A program made the position numbers and the translations under genes. Positions 1 to 8,682 of a DNA stretch of 64,000 bases are shown piece after piece. The stretch covers positions 186,001 through 250,000 of the forward strand of contig NZ_RAPF01000006.1 of assembly GCF_003610805.1 (NCBI RefSeq). Reading direction: 5' to 3'. Every line of letters begins with the position of its first letter. The stretch's first letter is position 1. Source of the DNA: Altericroceibacterium spongiae (GTDB taxonomy: Bacteria > Pseudomonadota > Alphaproteobacteria > Sphingomonadales > Sphingomonadaceae). The notes beneath the pieces are model-generated. The model ran no database searches and was not told the DNA's origin. It saw only the letters and a list, made by a program, of their open reading frames with translations.

Positions 1-387
1 AGCCTGAGCCATGCGCACCGGGGCTTTAGCATTGACCTGCATGGTTTCGGCGAAGACCTTCGATGAAAGGCCGGTCACGTCGTCGGGCGGGAAAATACTC
101 GCCGAATTGATGAGCACGCGCCAGTCGGGCAGTCGCGTTGCCAGTTCTTCGATCATTTTCACGCCGGCGCCCGATTGCGCCAGGTCGCAGCGCACGGTTT
201 CGGCGGAGGGCAGGGCGCCGGCGAGTGTCTCGGCCGCGCCGTGCGAGTGGTGGCAGTGGATCACGACATGCCAGCCATTCTCTCCGAAATGCCGGGCGAT
301 AGCAGCGCCGATCCGTTTGCCCGCCCCGGTAATGAGCACAGCGGGGCGATCATTGCCGGATGAAGATGGCGCATTGCTTTGTGTCAT
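1..387 (-). CDS. SDR family oxidoreductase, pteridine-reductase-like (C-terminus beyond the window)
   Basis: The reading frame starts at 387 and runs leftward off the edge, so only the first 129 residues are visible. The start is MTQSNAPSSS, followed by a Rossmann strand with the nucleotide-binding motif TGAGKRIG. Arg-Ile-Gly rather than Gly-Ile-Gly after the TG motif is typical of the PTR1/FolM branch of short-chain dehydrogenases, which reduce dihydropterins or dihydrofolate with NADPH. The catalytic Tyr-Lys region lies outside the window, so the substrate is inferred only. It lies 72 nt downstream of nadE on the same strand and could be co-transcribed with it. Confidence 0.75.
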   Translation of the reverse strand, partial: MTQSNAPSSSGNDRPAVLITGAGKRIGAAIARHFGENGWHVVIHCHHSHGAAETLAGALPSAETVRCDLAQSGAGVKMIEELATRLPDWRVLINSASIFPPDDVTGLSSKVFAETMQVNAKAPVRMAQA

Positions 388-459
388 GACGCCAATGGAG
401 CACAGCCAGGCGAAGGAAGAAAGAGGGCAGTTGGCATGCTATCTTTCCTCTCCGGCCTT

Positions 460-2526
460 TCAGGCTTTGGGCACCCGCTTTTCCAGCTCGGCGAGCCATG
501 TATCGGCGACGGCATCGGACGGCGCACGCCAGTCACCGCGCGGCGAAAGTGCGCCGCCTGAGGAGACTTTGGGCCCGTTCGGAATGGCCGAGCGTTTGAA
601 CTGGCTGAAAGCGAAGAAACGGCGGAGGAATTTTTCCAGCCATTCGCGAATGGTCGCAAGCTCATAGGCATTTTTCTTCGCTTCGGGGAAACCGGCAGGC
701 CATTGCCCTGCGGCGGCATCGCGCCAGGCATGCCAGGCCAGAAAGGCCACTTTGGACGGTCGCTGCCCGAAGCGGACAATATGATGCAGGAAGAAATCGT
801 TCAGTTCGTAAGGGCCGATTTTCGCCTCGGTGCTCTGGATGGCGCCGGTGTGATCGGCGGGCACGAGTTCGGGCGAGATCTCGGTTTCCAGAATGGCGTG
901 GAGGATCGCATCGGTCTCGGGATCGAATTGTCCTGTCGTGGTGGTCCAGCGAATCAGATACTGGATCAGCGTTTTGGGGACCCCGGCATTCACCGCATAA
1001 TGACTCATCTGATCGCCCACGCCATAGGTGCACCAGCCGAGCGCCAGTTCGCTGAGATCGCCTGTTCCTATGACGAAACCCTTATAATGGCCGGCCAGAC
1101 GGAACAGATAATCGGTCCGCAGGCCCGCCTGCACATTCTCGAAAGTCACGTCATAAGCCGGTTCGCCATCGGCAAAGGGATGGCCGATATCTTCGAGCAT
1201 CCGTGTGGCGGCCGGGCGGATATCGATTTCCTCACCCTGAATGCCGAGCGCCCACATCAGCTTCCAGGCATTGTCTTTCGTTTCGTCGGATGTGCCGAAG
1301 CCGGGCATCGTATAGCCGCGAATGGTCGAGCGTGGAATGCGCAAACGATCACAGGCCTTGGCTGCCACGATCAGCGCATGGGTCGAATCGAGCCCGCCGG
1401 AAATGCCGATTACCATGCTTTCGGGGCGTGTCGCTTCGAACCGCCGCATCAGTGCATCGACCTGAATATTGAAAGCTTCGTAGCAATCTTCGTCCAGCCG
1501 GTGCTGGCGGTTGGGCACGAAGGGAAAACGCCGCACAGGGCGGATCAGCCCGATATCGCCTTTGGCAGGATTGTGGCTGAAACGGATGGTGCGGAAGCGC
1601 TGTTCGGGATGGCCGCTGGCTTCGGCGGCATCGTTGAAGCTCTGCATCTGCATCCGGTCCTGCAAGATCCGGTCGCAATCGATATCGGCGATACATAATT
1701 CGGGATGGAGGCTGAATCTTTCGGATTCCGCCAGCCTGTCGCCCAGCTCGTAAATCACGCCCTGACCGTCCCAGGAAAGATCGGTGGTGCTTTCCCCATG
1801 GCCCGCCGCGGCATAAATATAGGCCGCCGCCGCCCGTGCGCTTTGGGCGCGGCACAGCAAATGCCGCTCATCCGATTTACCGATCGTGATATTGGAAGCG
1901 GAAAGATTGGTCAGGATCGTCGCCCCGGCCAGCGCGCCTTGCGAGGAGGGCGGGGTGGCAACCCAAAGATCCTCGCAGATTTCCATATGGAACACGAAAC
2001 CGGCCAGCTGTTCGCTGGCAAAGATCAGATCGCTGCCGAAGGGAGCTTCCAGCTCGCCGATGCGGATGGTCATCCCTGCTATATTGCGGCCATGGGCGAA
2101 CCAGCGTTTTTCGTAAAATTCGCGATAATTGGGCAGGAAGCTTTTGGGCGTTACGCCGATAAGCCGGCCTGCCGCAATAGCCAGCGCGCAATTATAGAGC
2201 CGCCCGTTATGGCGCAAAGGCGCGCCAATAAGGAGGACGGGGGAGAGGTCGGCACTCGCGGCGACAATTTCCGCCACCGCCTCTTCCACCGCATCCAGCA
2301 GGGCCGATTGCAGGTGCAGATCGTCGAGTGCATAAGAGGAAACGCATAATTCGGGATAGACCAGCAAATCGACATGCGCCTCATGCGCGCGGCGCGCTTC
2401 GGCAAGGATCGCGTCGCGGTTGAAAGCGACATCGGCCGTGCGCACGCGCGGCGCGCTGGAAGCGACCCGCACGAAGCCATGGGCATGGAGGTCGTAAAAC
2501 ACTGCTGCGTCTGTCTGGCCGCTCAT
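460..2526 (-). CDS. nadE: Glutamine-dependent NAD+ synthetase
   Basis: This 688-residue enzyme makes NAD from deamido-NAD, ATP and ammonia released from glutamine, in the cytoplasm, as the last step of NAD synthesis. The N-terminal part is a nitrilase-type amidase: candidate catalytic residues are the Glu in YPELCVSSYA, the Lys in TPKSFLPNY and the Cys in HMEICEDLW. The C-terminal part is the synthetase domain, with the ATP pyrophosphatase loop SGGLDST. The length matches the long two-domain class of glutamine-dependent NadE. The gene starts at an ATG at 2526, 69 nt downstream of the hxlR gene on the same strand. Identification is secure. Confidence 0.95.
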   Translation of the reverse strand: MSGQTDAAVFYDLHAHGFVRVASSAPRVRTADVAFNRDAILAEARRAHEAHVDLLVYPELCVSSYALDDLHLQSALLDAVEEAVAEIVAASADLSPVLLIGAPLRHNGRLYNCALAIAAGRLIGVTPKSFLPNYREFYEKRWFAHGRNIAGMTIRIGELEAPFGSDLIFASEQLAGFVFHMEICEDLWVATPPSSQGALAGATILTNLSASNITIGKSDERHLLCRAQSARAAAAYIYAAAGHGESTTDLSWDGQGVIYELGDRLAESERFSLHPELCIADIDCDRILQDRMQMQSFNDAAEASGHPEQRFRTIRFSHNPAKGDIGLIRPVRRFPFVPNRQHRLDEDCYEAFNIQVDALMRRFEATRPESMVIGISGGLDSTHALIVAAKACDRLRIPRSTIRGYTMPGFGTSDETKDNAWKLMWALGIQGEEIDIRPAATRMLEDIGHPFADGEPAYDVTFENVQAGLRTDYLFRLAGHYKGFVIGTGDLSELALGWCTYGVGDQMSHYAVNAGVPKTLIQYLIRWTTTTGQFDPETDAILHAILETEISPELVPADHTGAIQSTEAKIGPYELNDFFLHHIVRFGQRPSKVAFLAWHAWRDAAAGQWPAGFPEAKKNAYELATIREWLEKFLRRFFAFSQFKRSAIPNGPKVSSGGALSPRGDWRAPSDAVADTWLAELEKRVPKA

Positions 2527-2595
2527 GCGCCGTTTTTCTCCTTCGAATCTCGGCCCATCATTGCCAGTTTGCCGGTGCCGGACAAAGCCCCCCGT

Positions 2596-3033
2596 TCAGA
2601 AATTGTTTTCCCGTTCCCCGGCATCGTAGCGGTCGCGCGCCTGATGAATCTCCTCACGATTCGTTACTGCCCAACTGCTAAGCAGCGCCACCGGGCTCCA
2701 CAGCGAATGGCCGAGCGGGGTCAGTTCGTAATCGACCCGTGGCGGTACGCTGGGCGTGACGGTGCGGCTGATAAGCCCGTCGCGTTCCAGGCCGCGTAAT
2801 GTGCGGGTGAGCATACGCTGTGAAATACCGGTGACCAGACGCTTTAACTCATTGAAACGGCGTGGTCCGGAGCCGAGCCGGATCACCACCTGCATCGACC
2901 ATTTGTCACCGACGCGGGACAGGACTTCGGTCACGGCTGGGCAGGCGCCGAAAGTCTCGGGCTCAAAAGGGACATCGATGTGCCTATCGGACAAAAATGT
3001 GCCTTCTTGCGGAGATGTGCTGACAGTATCCAT
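2596..3033 (-). CDS. HxlR family transcriptional regulator
   Basis: A 145-residue winged-helix DNA-binding protein of the HxlR family. The N-terminal CPAVTEVLSRVGDKW, the recognition-helix region RRFNELKRLVTGISQRML and the wing segment PPRVDYELTPLGHSL are all hallmarks of the family. A Cys at about residue 30, in the position used by redox-sensing HxlR proteins such as YodB, is present. The gene is divergent from the azoreductase at 3071 with only 37 nt between the start codons, so it very probably controls that gene and itself, in response to quinones or other electrophiles. That effector is inference from the family and the neighbour. Confidence 0.9.
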   Translation of the reverse strand: MDTVSTSPQEGTFLSDRHIDVPFEPETFGACPAVTEVLSRVGDKWSMQVVIRLGSGPRRFNELKRLVTGISQRMLTRTLRGLERDGLISRTVTPSVPPRVDYELTPLGHSLWSPVALLSSWAVTNREEIHQARDRYDAGERENNF

Positions 3034-3070
3034 ATGCGCCCCGGTTATCCTTTGTTACCGGAGAAGTCAC
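3034..3070. promoter_or_regulatory. Compact divergent hxlR/azoR promoter with an inverted repeat
   Basis: Only 37 nt separate the two divergent start codons. The interval contains CCGGT at 3041-3045 and ACCGG at 3057-3061, an inverted repeat with a centre spacing of 16 nt. This fits an operator for a dimeric winged-helix repressor. The promoters must overlap one another or lie inside the coding regions. Confidence 0.45.
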
Positions 3071-3667
3071 ATGAAAATTCTGCATATCGACAGCGCCACG
3101 ACCGGTGCCGCTTCGGTCAGCCGCGAAGTCAGTGCCGCCGCTACGGCGCATTTCAAGGAACTCTATCCCGATGCCGAAGTCGTCTATCGCGATCTCGGTG
3201 TGGAGCCGCTGGCGCATCTTACACCGACCACTACAGGCGCGATCCGTCTGCCCGCCGATGCGCAGGACGACAATATGAAAGCGGCCTTTCCAACCGAACG
3301 GGCTGTGCTGGACGAATTTCTGTCCAGCGATATCGTGGTGATCGGTGCGCCGATGTATAATTTCACCATTCCCAGCCAGCTTAAATCATGGCTCGACCGT
3401 CTCGGCGTGCCGGGCGTGACTTTCTCTTATTCCGAAGCCGGGCCGCAGGGGCTCGCCGGTGGTCGTAAAGTGGTGATCGTTTCCTCGCAGGGCGGTGAAT
3501 ATGAACAAGGCGGGGTGATGGAGCATCAGGAACAATATCTGAAGGATTTCTTCGGCTTTATCGGCATTGACGATCCAATCTTCGTGCGCGCGAACAAGAC
3601 CGGTTTCGGTCCCGATATCCGCGCTGCTTCCATCGCTGCGGCGAAAGAGCAGATCGCAGCGCTGTAA
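3071..3667 (+). CDS. azoR: FMN-dependent NADH:quinone oxidoreductase / azoreductase
   Basis: A 198-residue flavodoxin-fold enzyme that reduces quinones and azo compounds by two electrons using NAD(P)H and FMN. The start MKILHIDSATTG forms the first strand and phosphate-binding loop, GAPMYNFTIPSQLKSWLD is the family signature for FMN binding, and the segment SSQGGEY follows in the usual place. The ATG at 3071 is chosen because it opens the flavodoxin strand; the longer upstream frame overlaps the regulator gene. It is probably induced through the divergent HxlR regulator. A strong hairpin follows the stop. Confidence 0.93.
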   Translation: MKILHIDSATTGAASVSREVSAAATAHFKELYPDAEVVYRDLGVEPLAHLTPTTTGAIRLPADAQDDNMKAAFPTERAVLDEFLSSDIVVIGAPMYNFTIPSQLKSWLDRLGVPGVTFSYSEAGPQGLAGGRKVVIVSSQGGEYEQGGVMEHQEQYLKDFFGFIGIDDPIFVRANKTGFGPDIRAASIAAAKEQIAAL

Positions 3668-3691
3668 GCCGTCTCTGTCGCGGAGACTGAC

Positions 3692-3729
3692 AAAAGCCGC
3701 CTTGCTTCCCCGGAGGCAGGGCGGCTTTT
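3692..3729 (+). terminator. Rho-independent terminator of azoR
   Basis: AAAAGCCGCCTTGC (3692-3705) pairs with GCAGGGCGGCTTTT (3716-3729), with one G-T wobble in 14 pairs, and the right arm ends in four T. It starts 24 nt after the azoR stop codon. Confidence 0.8.
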
Positions 3730-3832
3730 CCGTGAGCAACGCCTTGTGGCCATCGAGCTTTTAAAAAATAGCAAGCTATCGAACTTGCGCTTCTCCCCCG
3801 AGTTTGACAAAATCCGGCAAACAAATGGGAGA

Positions 3833-5041
3833 ATGACCGTGATCGAAGCGCCGCTTGTGTCCTGTGATGACCATCTCGATCTCAATATGCTGCCGGCCGA
3901 TGTCTGGACCGGGCGGCTCGCTGCGAAATGGGGCGATCTGGCCCCGCATATAGAGGAGCTGGAAAACGGTTCGGCGCAATGGGTTTGCGGGGATCAGCGC
4001 TGGGGAAGCTGGGCGGGCAAGCCGCTCGGCTTTTCGGGGCCCAAGCCGATCCACACAGCCTATGACCGCGGCGGGATCGAGGATCTGAGCGAATTGCGCG
4101 CGGGCAATCCGGCACTGCGTTTGCAGGATATGGATCGCGACGGTGTGTGGGGCCATCTGGTGTTCGGCCCGGTGACATCGATCAGAACCGATAATGAGCA
4201 GCTTATGCGTGCCTGCTATGCGGCCTATAATGACTGGCTCTATGAAGATTTCTGTGCGGTGGCGCCCGAGCGTCTGATCGGCGTCGCCATGCTGCCGCCC
4301 CATCCCGAACCGGCGATCGACGAATTGAAACGGCTGGCGAAGCGGGGCGGGGTGAAGCAGGCCAATCTGCAAATTGCCGTATGCGAACCGCGGCTGGAAG
4401 ATGAACGGTGGGAGCCGCTTTTCGATTTGCTGGAAGAAAGCGGCATCGTGCTTTCCTTCCATGTTACCGTGTTTCCCTCAGCCACTAAAGCGTTCGATAA
4501 ATATAAGGGCTCTCCGGGTGCGACCTTCCTGCATGCCAAAATGTTTATCGAGCAGTTTCTCGATCCCTTTGTCGATCTGTTCGCATGGGGAATTCTGGAA
4601 AGGCATCCCGATCTCAAAATCGTGATTGCGGAAAGCGGTGTGGGCTGGGTGCCATGGGTGGTCGAAGAGCTGGATTATCGCCACTGGCGCTTGTGGGAAT
4701 GCGCCGATTTCTGGGACGATAAGGGCGGTATCCCGCATAAGAAGAAACCCTCCGAAGTGTTTCGTAATCAGGTTTACGGTACTTTCCAGCAAAGCCCCAC
4801 CGCCATGCGGCTCACCGAATTCTGGGGGCCGGATAATCTCCTGTGGGCGAGCGATTATCCGCATCCCGATTCGATCTGGCCCCATAGTGAGAGGACCATC
4901 GGTGAGACGATGGGCCATATGGAACCGGATCTGGTGCGCAAGCTGGTCGGCGGCAATGCGGCGAAACTATACGGTCTCGATCTCGGCAAGGCGACGGTGA
5001 AGGGACGGCTGGCTATCGGCAGCGAAGCCCGGGCGGCCTGA
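3833..5041 (+). CDS. Amidohydrolase family protein (TIM-barrel metal-dependent hydrolase, COG2159 type)
   Basis: About 402 residues. The N-terminal CDDHLDL corresponds to the DxH-type metal motif of amidohydrolase-2 enzymes, LSFHVTVFP supplies a middle histidine, IAESGVGWVPW is a family-typical late strand, and the WASDYPHPDS segment carries the conserved Asp near the C-terminus. Members hydrolyse or decarboxylate cyclic and aromatic substrates, but the sequence does not tell which. An upstream GTG at 3746 is in frame but almost abuts the azoR terminator. The ATG at 3833 lies too close to the GGGAG at about 3828, whereas the GTG at 3839 has better spacing, so the start is 3833 or 3839. It has no operon partner. 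Confidence 0.85.
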   Translation: MTVIEAPLVSCDDHLDLNMLPADVWTGRLAAKWGDLAPHIEELENGSAQWVCGDQRWGSWAGKPLGFSGPKPIHTAYDRGGIEDLSELRAGNPALRLQDMDRDGVWGHLVFGPVTSIRTDNEQLMRACYAAYNDWLYEDFCAVAPERLIGVAMLPPHPEPAIDELKRLAKRGGVKQANLQIAVCEPRLEDERWEPLFDLLEESGIVLSFHVTVFPSATKAFDKYKGSPGATFLHAKMFIEQFLDPFVDLFAWGILERHPDLKIVIAESGVGWVPWVVEELDYRHWRLWECADFWDDKGGIPHKKKPSEVFRNQVYGTFQQSPTAMRLTEFWGPDNLLWASDYPHPDSIWPHSERTIGETMGHMEPDLVRKLVGGNAAKLYGLDLGKATVKGRLAIGSEARAA

Positions 5042-5099
5042 CGCGGCCTCTTGCGCAGCGGGGGAACATGACAGGCTTTTTCGCCCGCTCTCGCCCGCT

Positions 5100-5151
5100 A
5101 TGGTGAGCCCGGAGATACGCTAAGATTGATTTAGTCCTCCGGCCTCGCCAT
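5100..5151. repeat. Long imperfect inverted repeat before gor
   Basis: The arm at 5100-5114 pairs with the arm at 5137-5151 over 15 positions with one mismatch and one G-T wobble. A shorter CTAA/TTAG pair lies in the loop. No T-run follows on either strand, so it is not a canonical terminator. It sits in the 166-nt gap between the amidohydrolase and glutathione reductase genes. Confidence 0.5.
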
Positions 5152-5207
5152 ATCCCCGCCAAACCTGTGTTCAGCAAATATGCGCGGGCGCGCCAGAGGA
5201 GCCTTTC

Positions 5208-6557
5208 ATGTCAGACTATGAGTACGACCTGTTCGTCATCGGTGCCGGTTCGGGGGGCGTGCGTGCGTCCCGCGTGGCGGCGAGCCATGGGGCCAAGGTC
5301 GCCGTGGCCGAAGAACACCGCATCGGCGGAACCTGCGTCATTCGCGGCTGCGTGCCCAAGAAATTGCTGGTTTACGCTTCCATGTTCGCTGAGGAACTCG
5401 ACCATGCCGGCCCGATGGGCTGGGATCTGGGGGAGAAGAGCTTCAACTGGCAGCGTCTGCGCGATCATGTGAATGGCGATGTGGACCGGCTCAACGGCCT
5501 CTATACCAACACGCTCGACAATCATGGTGTGGAGCAGATTCTCGAACGCGCCACGGTGACCGGCCCGCATAGCGTGAAACTGGCCAGCGGGCGGGAGATT
5601 ACGGCGAAATATATCCTCGTGGCCGTGGGGGCCTGGCCCTATATGCCCGATATTCCCGGCGTCGAACATTGCATCAGCTCCAACGAGGTGTTCCATCTGG
5701 AAGATCTGCCTAAGCGCGTCATGGTGGTGGGCGCAGGCTATATCGCGATGGAATTTGCCGGAATTTTCAATGCGCTGGGCAGCCATGTCGATGTGGTGAA
5801 CCGCACGCAGACAATTTTGCGCGGCTATGATGAAGGCATTACCGACCGTTTGCTGCGGCTCGCTTCGGCACGCGGTATCGAATTCCATATGGATTCGCGT
5901 CTCAATGGCGTGGAGAAAATGGAAGACGGGACGCTTTGTGCCGATATTGCCGGCAAGGAACAGCGGATCGATACCGATTGCATCCTGATCGCCACCGGCC
6001 GTGTGCCCAAGACCGAAGGGCTGGGCCTCGAAAGCGCCGGAGTGGCCATGGGCACGAAAGGCGAAATCGAGGTGGACGAACATAACCGGACGAGCTGCGA
6101 GAGCATCTATGCGGTGGGCGATGTTACCAACCGTGTGCAGCTAACGCCGGTCGCCATCCGCGAAGGGCAGAATTTTGCCGATACGGTGTTCGGCGACAAA
6201 CCGGGCACAGTGGATTATGACTGCATTCCGAGTGCGGTATTCTCGCAGCCGCCGATGGGCGGTGTCGGCCTTACCGAAGGTGAAGCGCGTGACAAATTCG
6301 GCAGTGTGAAAGTCTACACATCCGATTTCCGTCCGATGAAGAACATCTTTGCCGAAACGCAGGAGCGCGGCCTTTATAAGATGGTCTGCGATGCGGATAC
6401 GGATAAGGTGCTGGGCATCCATATGATCGGCCCCGAATCGCCCGAAATTCTTCAGGCCGCCGCCGTGGCGGTGAAAGCGGGACTGACCAAGAAGGATTTC
6501 GATGCGACCGTGGCGGTTCACCCTTCCATGGCCGAAGAGCTGGTGCTCCTGAAATAG
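5208..6557 (+). CDS. gor: Glutathione-disulfide reductase
   Basis: A 449-residue flavoprotein that regenerates reduced glutathione using NADPH. The FAD-binding motif GAGSGGVRAS (residues 12-21) precedes the redox-active disulfide CVIRGC (Cys43 and Cys48; the GR-type spacing CVxxGC). The second Rossmann motif GAGYIAMEFAG follows in the middle, then the FAD-contact segment YAVGDVTN. The C-terminal HPSMAEEL carries the catalytic His-Glu pair. The ATG at 5208 opens the FAD strand. The two downstream small genes follow with gaps of only 8-9 nt and may share its transcript. Confidence 0.95.
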   Translation: MSDYEYDLFVIGAGSGGVRASRVAASHGAKVAVAEEHRIGGTCVIRGCVPKKLLVYASMFAEELDHAGPMGWDLGEKSFNWQRLRDHVNGDVDRLNGLYTNTLDNHGVEQILERATVTGPHSVKLASGREITAKYILVAVGAWPYMPDIPGVEHCISSNEVFHLEDLPKRVMVVGAGYIAMEFAGIFNALGSHVDVVNRTQTILRGYDEGITDRLLRLASARGIEFHMDSRLNGVEKMEDGTLCADIAGKEQRIDTDCILIATGRVPKTEGLGLESAGVAMGTKGEIEVDEHNRTSCESIYAVGDVTNRVQLTPVAIREGQNFADTVFGDKPGTVDYDCIPSAVFSQPPMGGVGLTEGEARDKFGSVKVYTSDFRPMKNIFAETQERGLYKMVCDADTDKVLGIHMIGPESPEILQAAAVAVKAGLTKKDFDATVAVHPSMAEELVLLK

Positions 6558-6565
6558 GCCCGTTT

Positions 6566-7024
6566 ATGGCTTCGCACGCGATTTTCACCATCGGTTACGA
6601 ACAGGCGACACAGGCCGCTTTGATAACCGCTCTGGTGGAAGCGCGTGTCGAAGTGCTGGCGGATATTCGCTATCTGCCCCTGTCGCGTCGCCCCGGCTTT
6701 TCGAAACGCTCGCTCGCCGCGGCGGTGGAGGAAGCGGGGCTGACTTACCGCCATTTCAGGCAGCTCGGCACCCCCGCCGATGGTCGCGCGGCAGCAAGGC
6801 GCGGCGATCTGCCTGAGCTGGAACGGATCTATGCCGGCCAGCTCGAATTGCCCGAAAGTCTGGCCCAGCAGGCCGAATTGCGCATGCTGGCACGGGATAA
6901 GCGGGTGGCGCTGCTTTGCTATGAACGCCGCGCCTGCGAATGCCATCGCAATATTCTCGTCCGCCAGTTGCTGAGCGATTGCGAACAGGTTGATCTGGAG
7001 CCGGAAGTTATTCCGAAACCATGA
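6566..7024 (+). CDS. DUF488 domain-containing protein
   Basis: A 152-residue protein of the DUF488 family. Family features visible are the start FTIGYEQ, the segment VLADIRYLPLSRRPGFSK (the DVR motif, here DIR), YRHFRQLG, and the C-terminal LLCYERRACECHR with a Cys-x-Cys-His cluster. The family function is not established; it may be a nucleic-acid-associated enzyme. It begins 8 nt after gor, suggesting co-expression, and is followed 9 nt later by a DUF421 membrane protein. Confidence 0.85.
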   Translation: MASHAIFTIGYEQATQAALITALVEARVEVLADIRYLPLSRRPGFSKRSLAAAVEEAGLTYRHFRQLGTPADGRAAARRGDLPELERIYAGQLELPESLAQQAELRMLARDKRVALLCYERRACECHRNILVRQLLSDCEQVDLEPEVIPKP

Positions 7025-7033
7025 GCGGTTTTC

Positions 7034-7573
7034 ATGCGTATCGGAAGCATGTTTTTCGATAACTGGCCCGATATAGCCCGCGTTTGCATCATTGTTGCCA
7101 GTGGATATCTGGCAACGATTGTCCTGATGCGGCTTGGCGGTAAGCGCCTGCTTTCCAAATTCAATGCGTTCGATTTCATCGTCACCATTGCGCTGGGGTC
7201 CATTCTGGCCAGCACTATTCTGCTCGAAGATGTCAGCCTGTCGGAAGGGCTGGCGGCGCTGGCAGCGCTGACCCTGCTGCAACTGAGCATGAGCTGGCTG
7301 ACCAATCGCTTCAGCTTCTTTGCCTATGCGTTACGATCGGAGCCGCGCATTCTGCTGCGCGATGGCCGGTTTTACGAGGATGCGCTGCGTTACGAACATA
7401 TCAGGCGTGACGAGGTGGAAGCGGCCATCCGCCGCCACGGCCACGGCAAAATCGAAGATGTTTCTGCCGTGGTTCTGGAAGCCGATGGATCGCTCAGCGT
7501 AATTTGCGAGGGCAAAGCTGCCGACTGCACGGCACTGCGCTCTGTGCTCGAACACGATGAGAAGGCGCTTTAA
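7034..7573 (+). CDS. DUF421 (YetF-like) membrane protein
   Basis: 179 residues. Three hydrophobic segments at about residues 15-32, 45-62 and 67-85 are followed by a soluble C-terminal domain. Family landmarks include RLGGKRLLSKFNAFDFIVTIALGS and, after the membrane part, RDGRFYEDALR. The biochemical role of DUF421 proteins is not firmly known; YetF relatives occur in Bacillus spores and many proteobacteria. The stop codon overlaps the stop codon of the convergent aroB by three bases (7571-7573 against 7570-7572), leaving no room for a terminator between them. Confidence 0.85.
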   Translation: MRIGSMFFDNWPDIARVCIIVASGYLATIVLMRLGGKRLLSKFNAFDFIVTIALGSILASTILLEDVSLSEGLAALAALTLLQLSMSWLTNRFSFFAYALRSEPRILLRDGRFYEDALRYEHIRRDEVEAAIRRHGHGKIEDVSAVVLEADGSLSVICEGKAADCTALRSVLEHDEKAL

Positions 7574-8682
7574 ACCCCTTTTTCGAGCTGCTCTTCCATA
7601 AAGGCGGCGATATCTTCCATCGAAACGTCGCGGTCGAGGAAAGCCTCCCCGATGCTATTCAACAAAATGAAAGGCAGCGTGCCGGCATCCATCTTCTTGT
7701 CATGCAGCATGTGCGCGGCAAGCTTGGTGCCGTTGCAGTCGAGCCCCAGCGCTGAAATTTCCGTGGCGAGACCGGCGGCGCCGATGGCGGCGCTTACCCG
7801 CTGCGCATCCGTATCGGAAATCAGCCTCTTGCGCGCCGAATAGCGGGCGGCCAGCACCATGCCCAGCGCCACCGCTTCGCCATGCAGCAGCCGGTCGGAA
7901 AAGCCGGTTTCGGCTTCGAGCGCATGGCCGAATGTATGGCCCAGATTGAGCAGAGCGCGCGCACCTTTGGTTTCGCGCTCATCTTCGGCAACGATGGCCG
8001 CCTTGGCTTCCACGCTCCGGCACACGGCATATTCCTGCGCCGCGCGGTCTCCGGCGACGACTTTCGCGCCATTTTCCTCGCACCAGTCGAAAAATGCACG
8101 GTTGCCCAGAATGCCGTATTTGATGACTTCGGCATAACCGGCGCGCATTTCGCGGATCGGCAGCGTACCCAGCGTGTCGAGATCGGCCAGCACCAGGCCG
8201 GGCTGATGAAACGCACCGACCAGATTCTTGCCCGCGCGCGTGTTGATCGCGGTCTTGCCGCCGACCGAGGAATCGACCTGCGCCAGCAGAGTGGTGGGCA
8301 CCTGAATGAAGCCGCAGCCGCGTTTGAGAATTGCGGCGGCAAAGCCGGTGAGATCGCCGATCACTCCGCCGCCGAGCGCGATAATATGATCGCCGCGTTC
8401 GACTTCTTCGGCCAGCAGCCAGTCCACCAGCTCTTCGAGCACAGACCAGCTTTTGCTCGCTTCTCCGGCATCGACGATATGCCAGTGCGGTTCGAAACCC
8501 GCTTCGGCCAGCGTCGTTTCCACCGCGCCGCGCCAGTATTCGGCGACGTTGGTGTCGGTGATGACGGGCACGGCTTTCTTGCGCAGCAGCGCGCCGCACT
8601 GATCGGGCAGTTCCTTGAGCAGTCCGCTGCCCGTGCGCACCTGATAAGAGCGTCCGGCAAGGTCGATGGGGATCACAGCCAT
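7570..8682 (-). CDS. aroB: 3-dehydroquinate synthase
   Basis: A 370-residue NAD- and zinc-dependent cyclase that converts DAHP to 3-dehydroquinate, step two of the shikimate pathway. Visible motifs are GGGVIGDLTGFAA (NAD binding and metal region), PTTLLAQVDSSVGGKTAIN, and LNLGHTFGHALE with metal-ligand histidines. The ATG at 8682 (MAVIPIDLAG) is chosen over an upstream extension that lies in another frame of aroK; it overlaps the end of aroK by 10 nt, indicating translational coupling. Confidence 0.95.
   Translation of the reverse strand: MAVIPIDLAGRSYQVRTGSGLLKELPDQCGALLRKKAVPVITDTNVAEYWRGAVETTLAEAGFEPHWHIVDAGEASKSWSVLEELVDWLLAEEVERGDHIIALGGGVIGDLTGFAAAILKRGCGFIQVPTTLLAQVDSSVGGKTAINTRAGKNLVGAFHQPGLVLADLDTLGTLPIREMRAGYAEVIKYGILGNRAFFDWCEENGAKVVAGDRAAQEYAVCRSVEAKAAIVAEDERETKGARALLNLGHTFGHALEAETGFSDRLLHGEAVALGMVLAARYSARKRLISDTDAQRVSAAIGAAGLATEISALGLDCNGTKLAAHMLHDKKMDAGTLPFILLNSIGEAFLDRDVSMEDIAAFMEEQLEKGV

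Noticed and set aside
2756-3070. Longer azoR reading frame starting inside the regulator gene
   Set aside because: The extension overlaps hxlR and lacks flavodoxin-fold sequence; the ATG at 3071 opens the fold.
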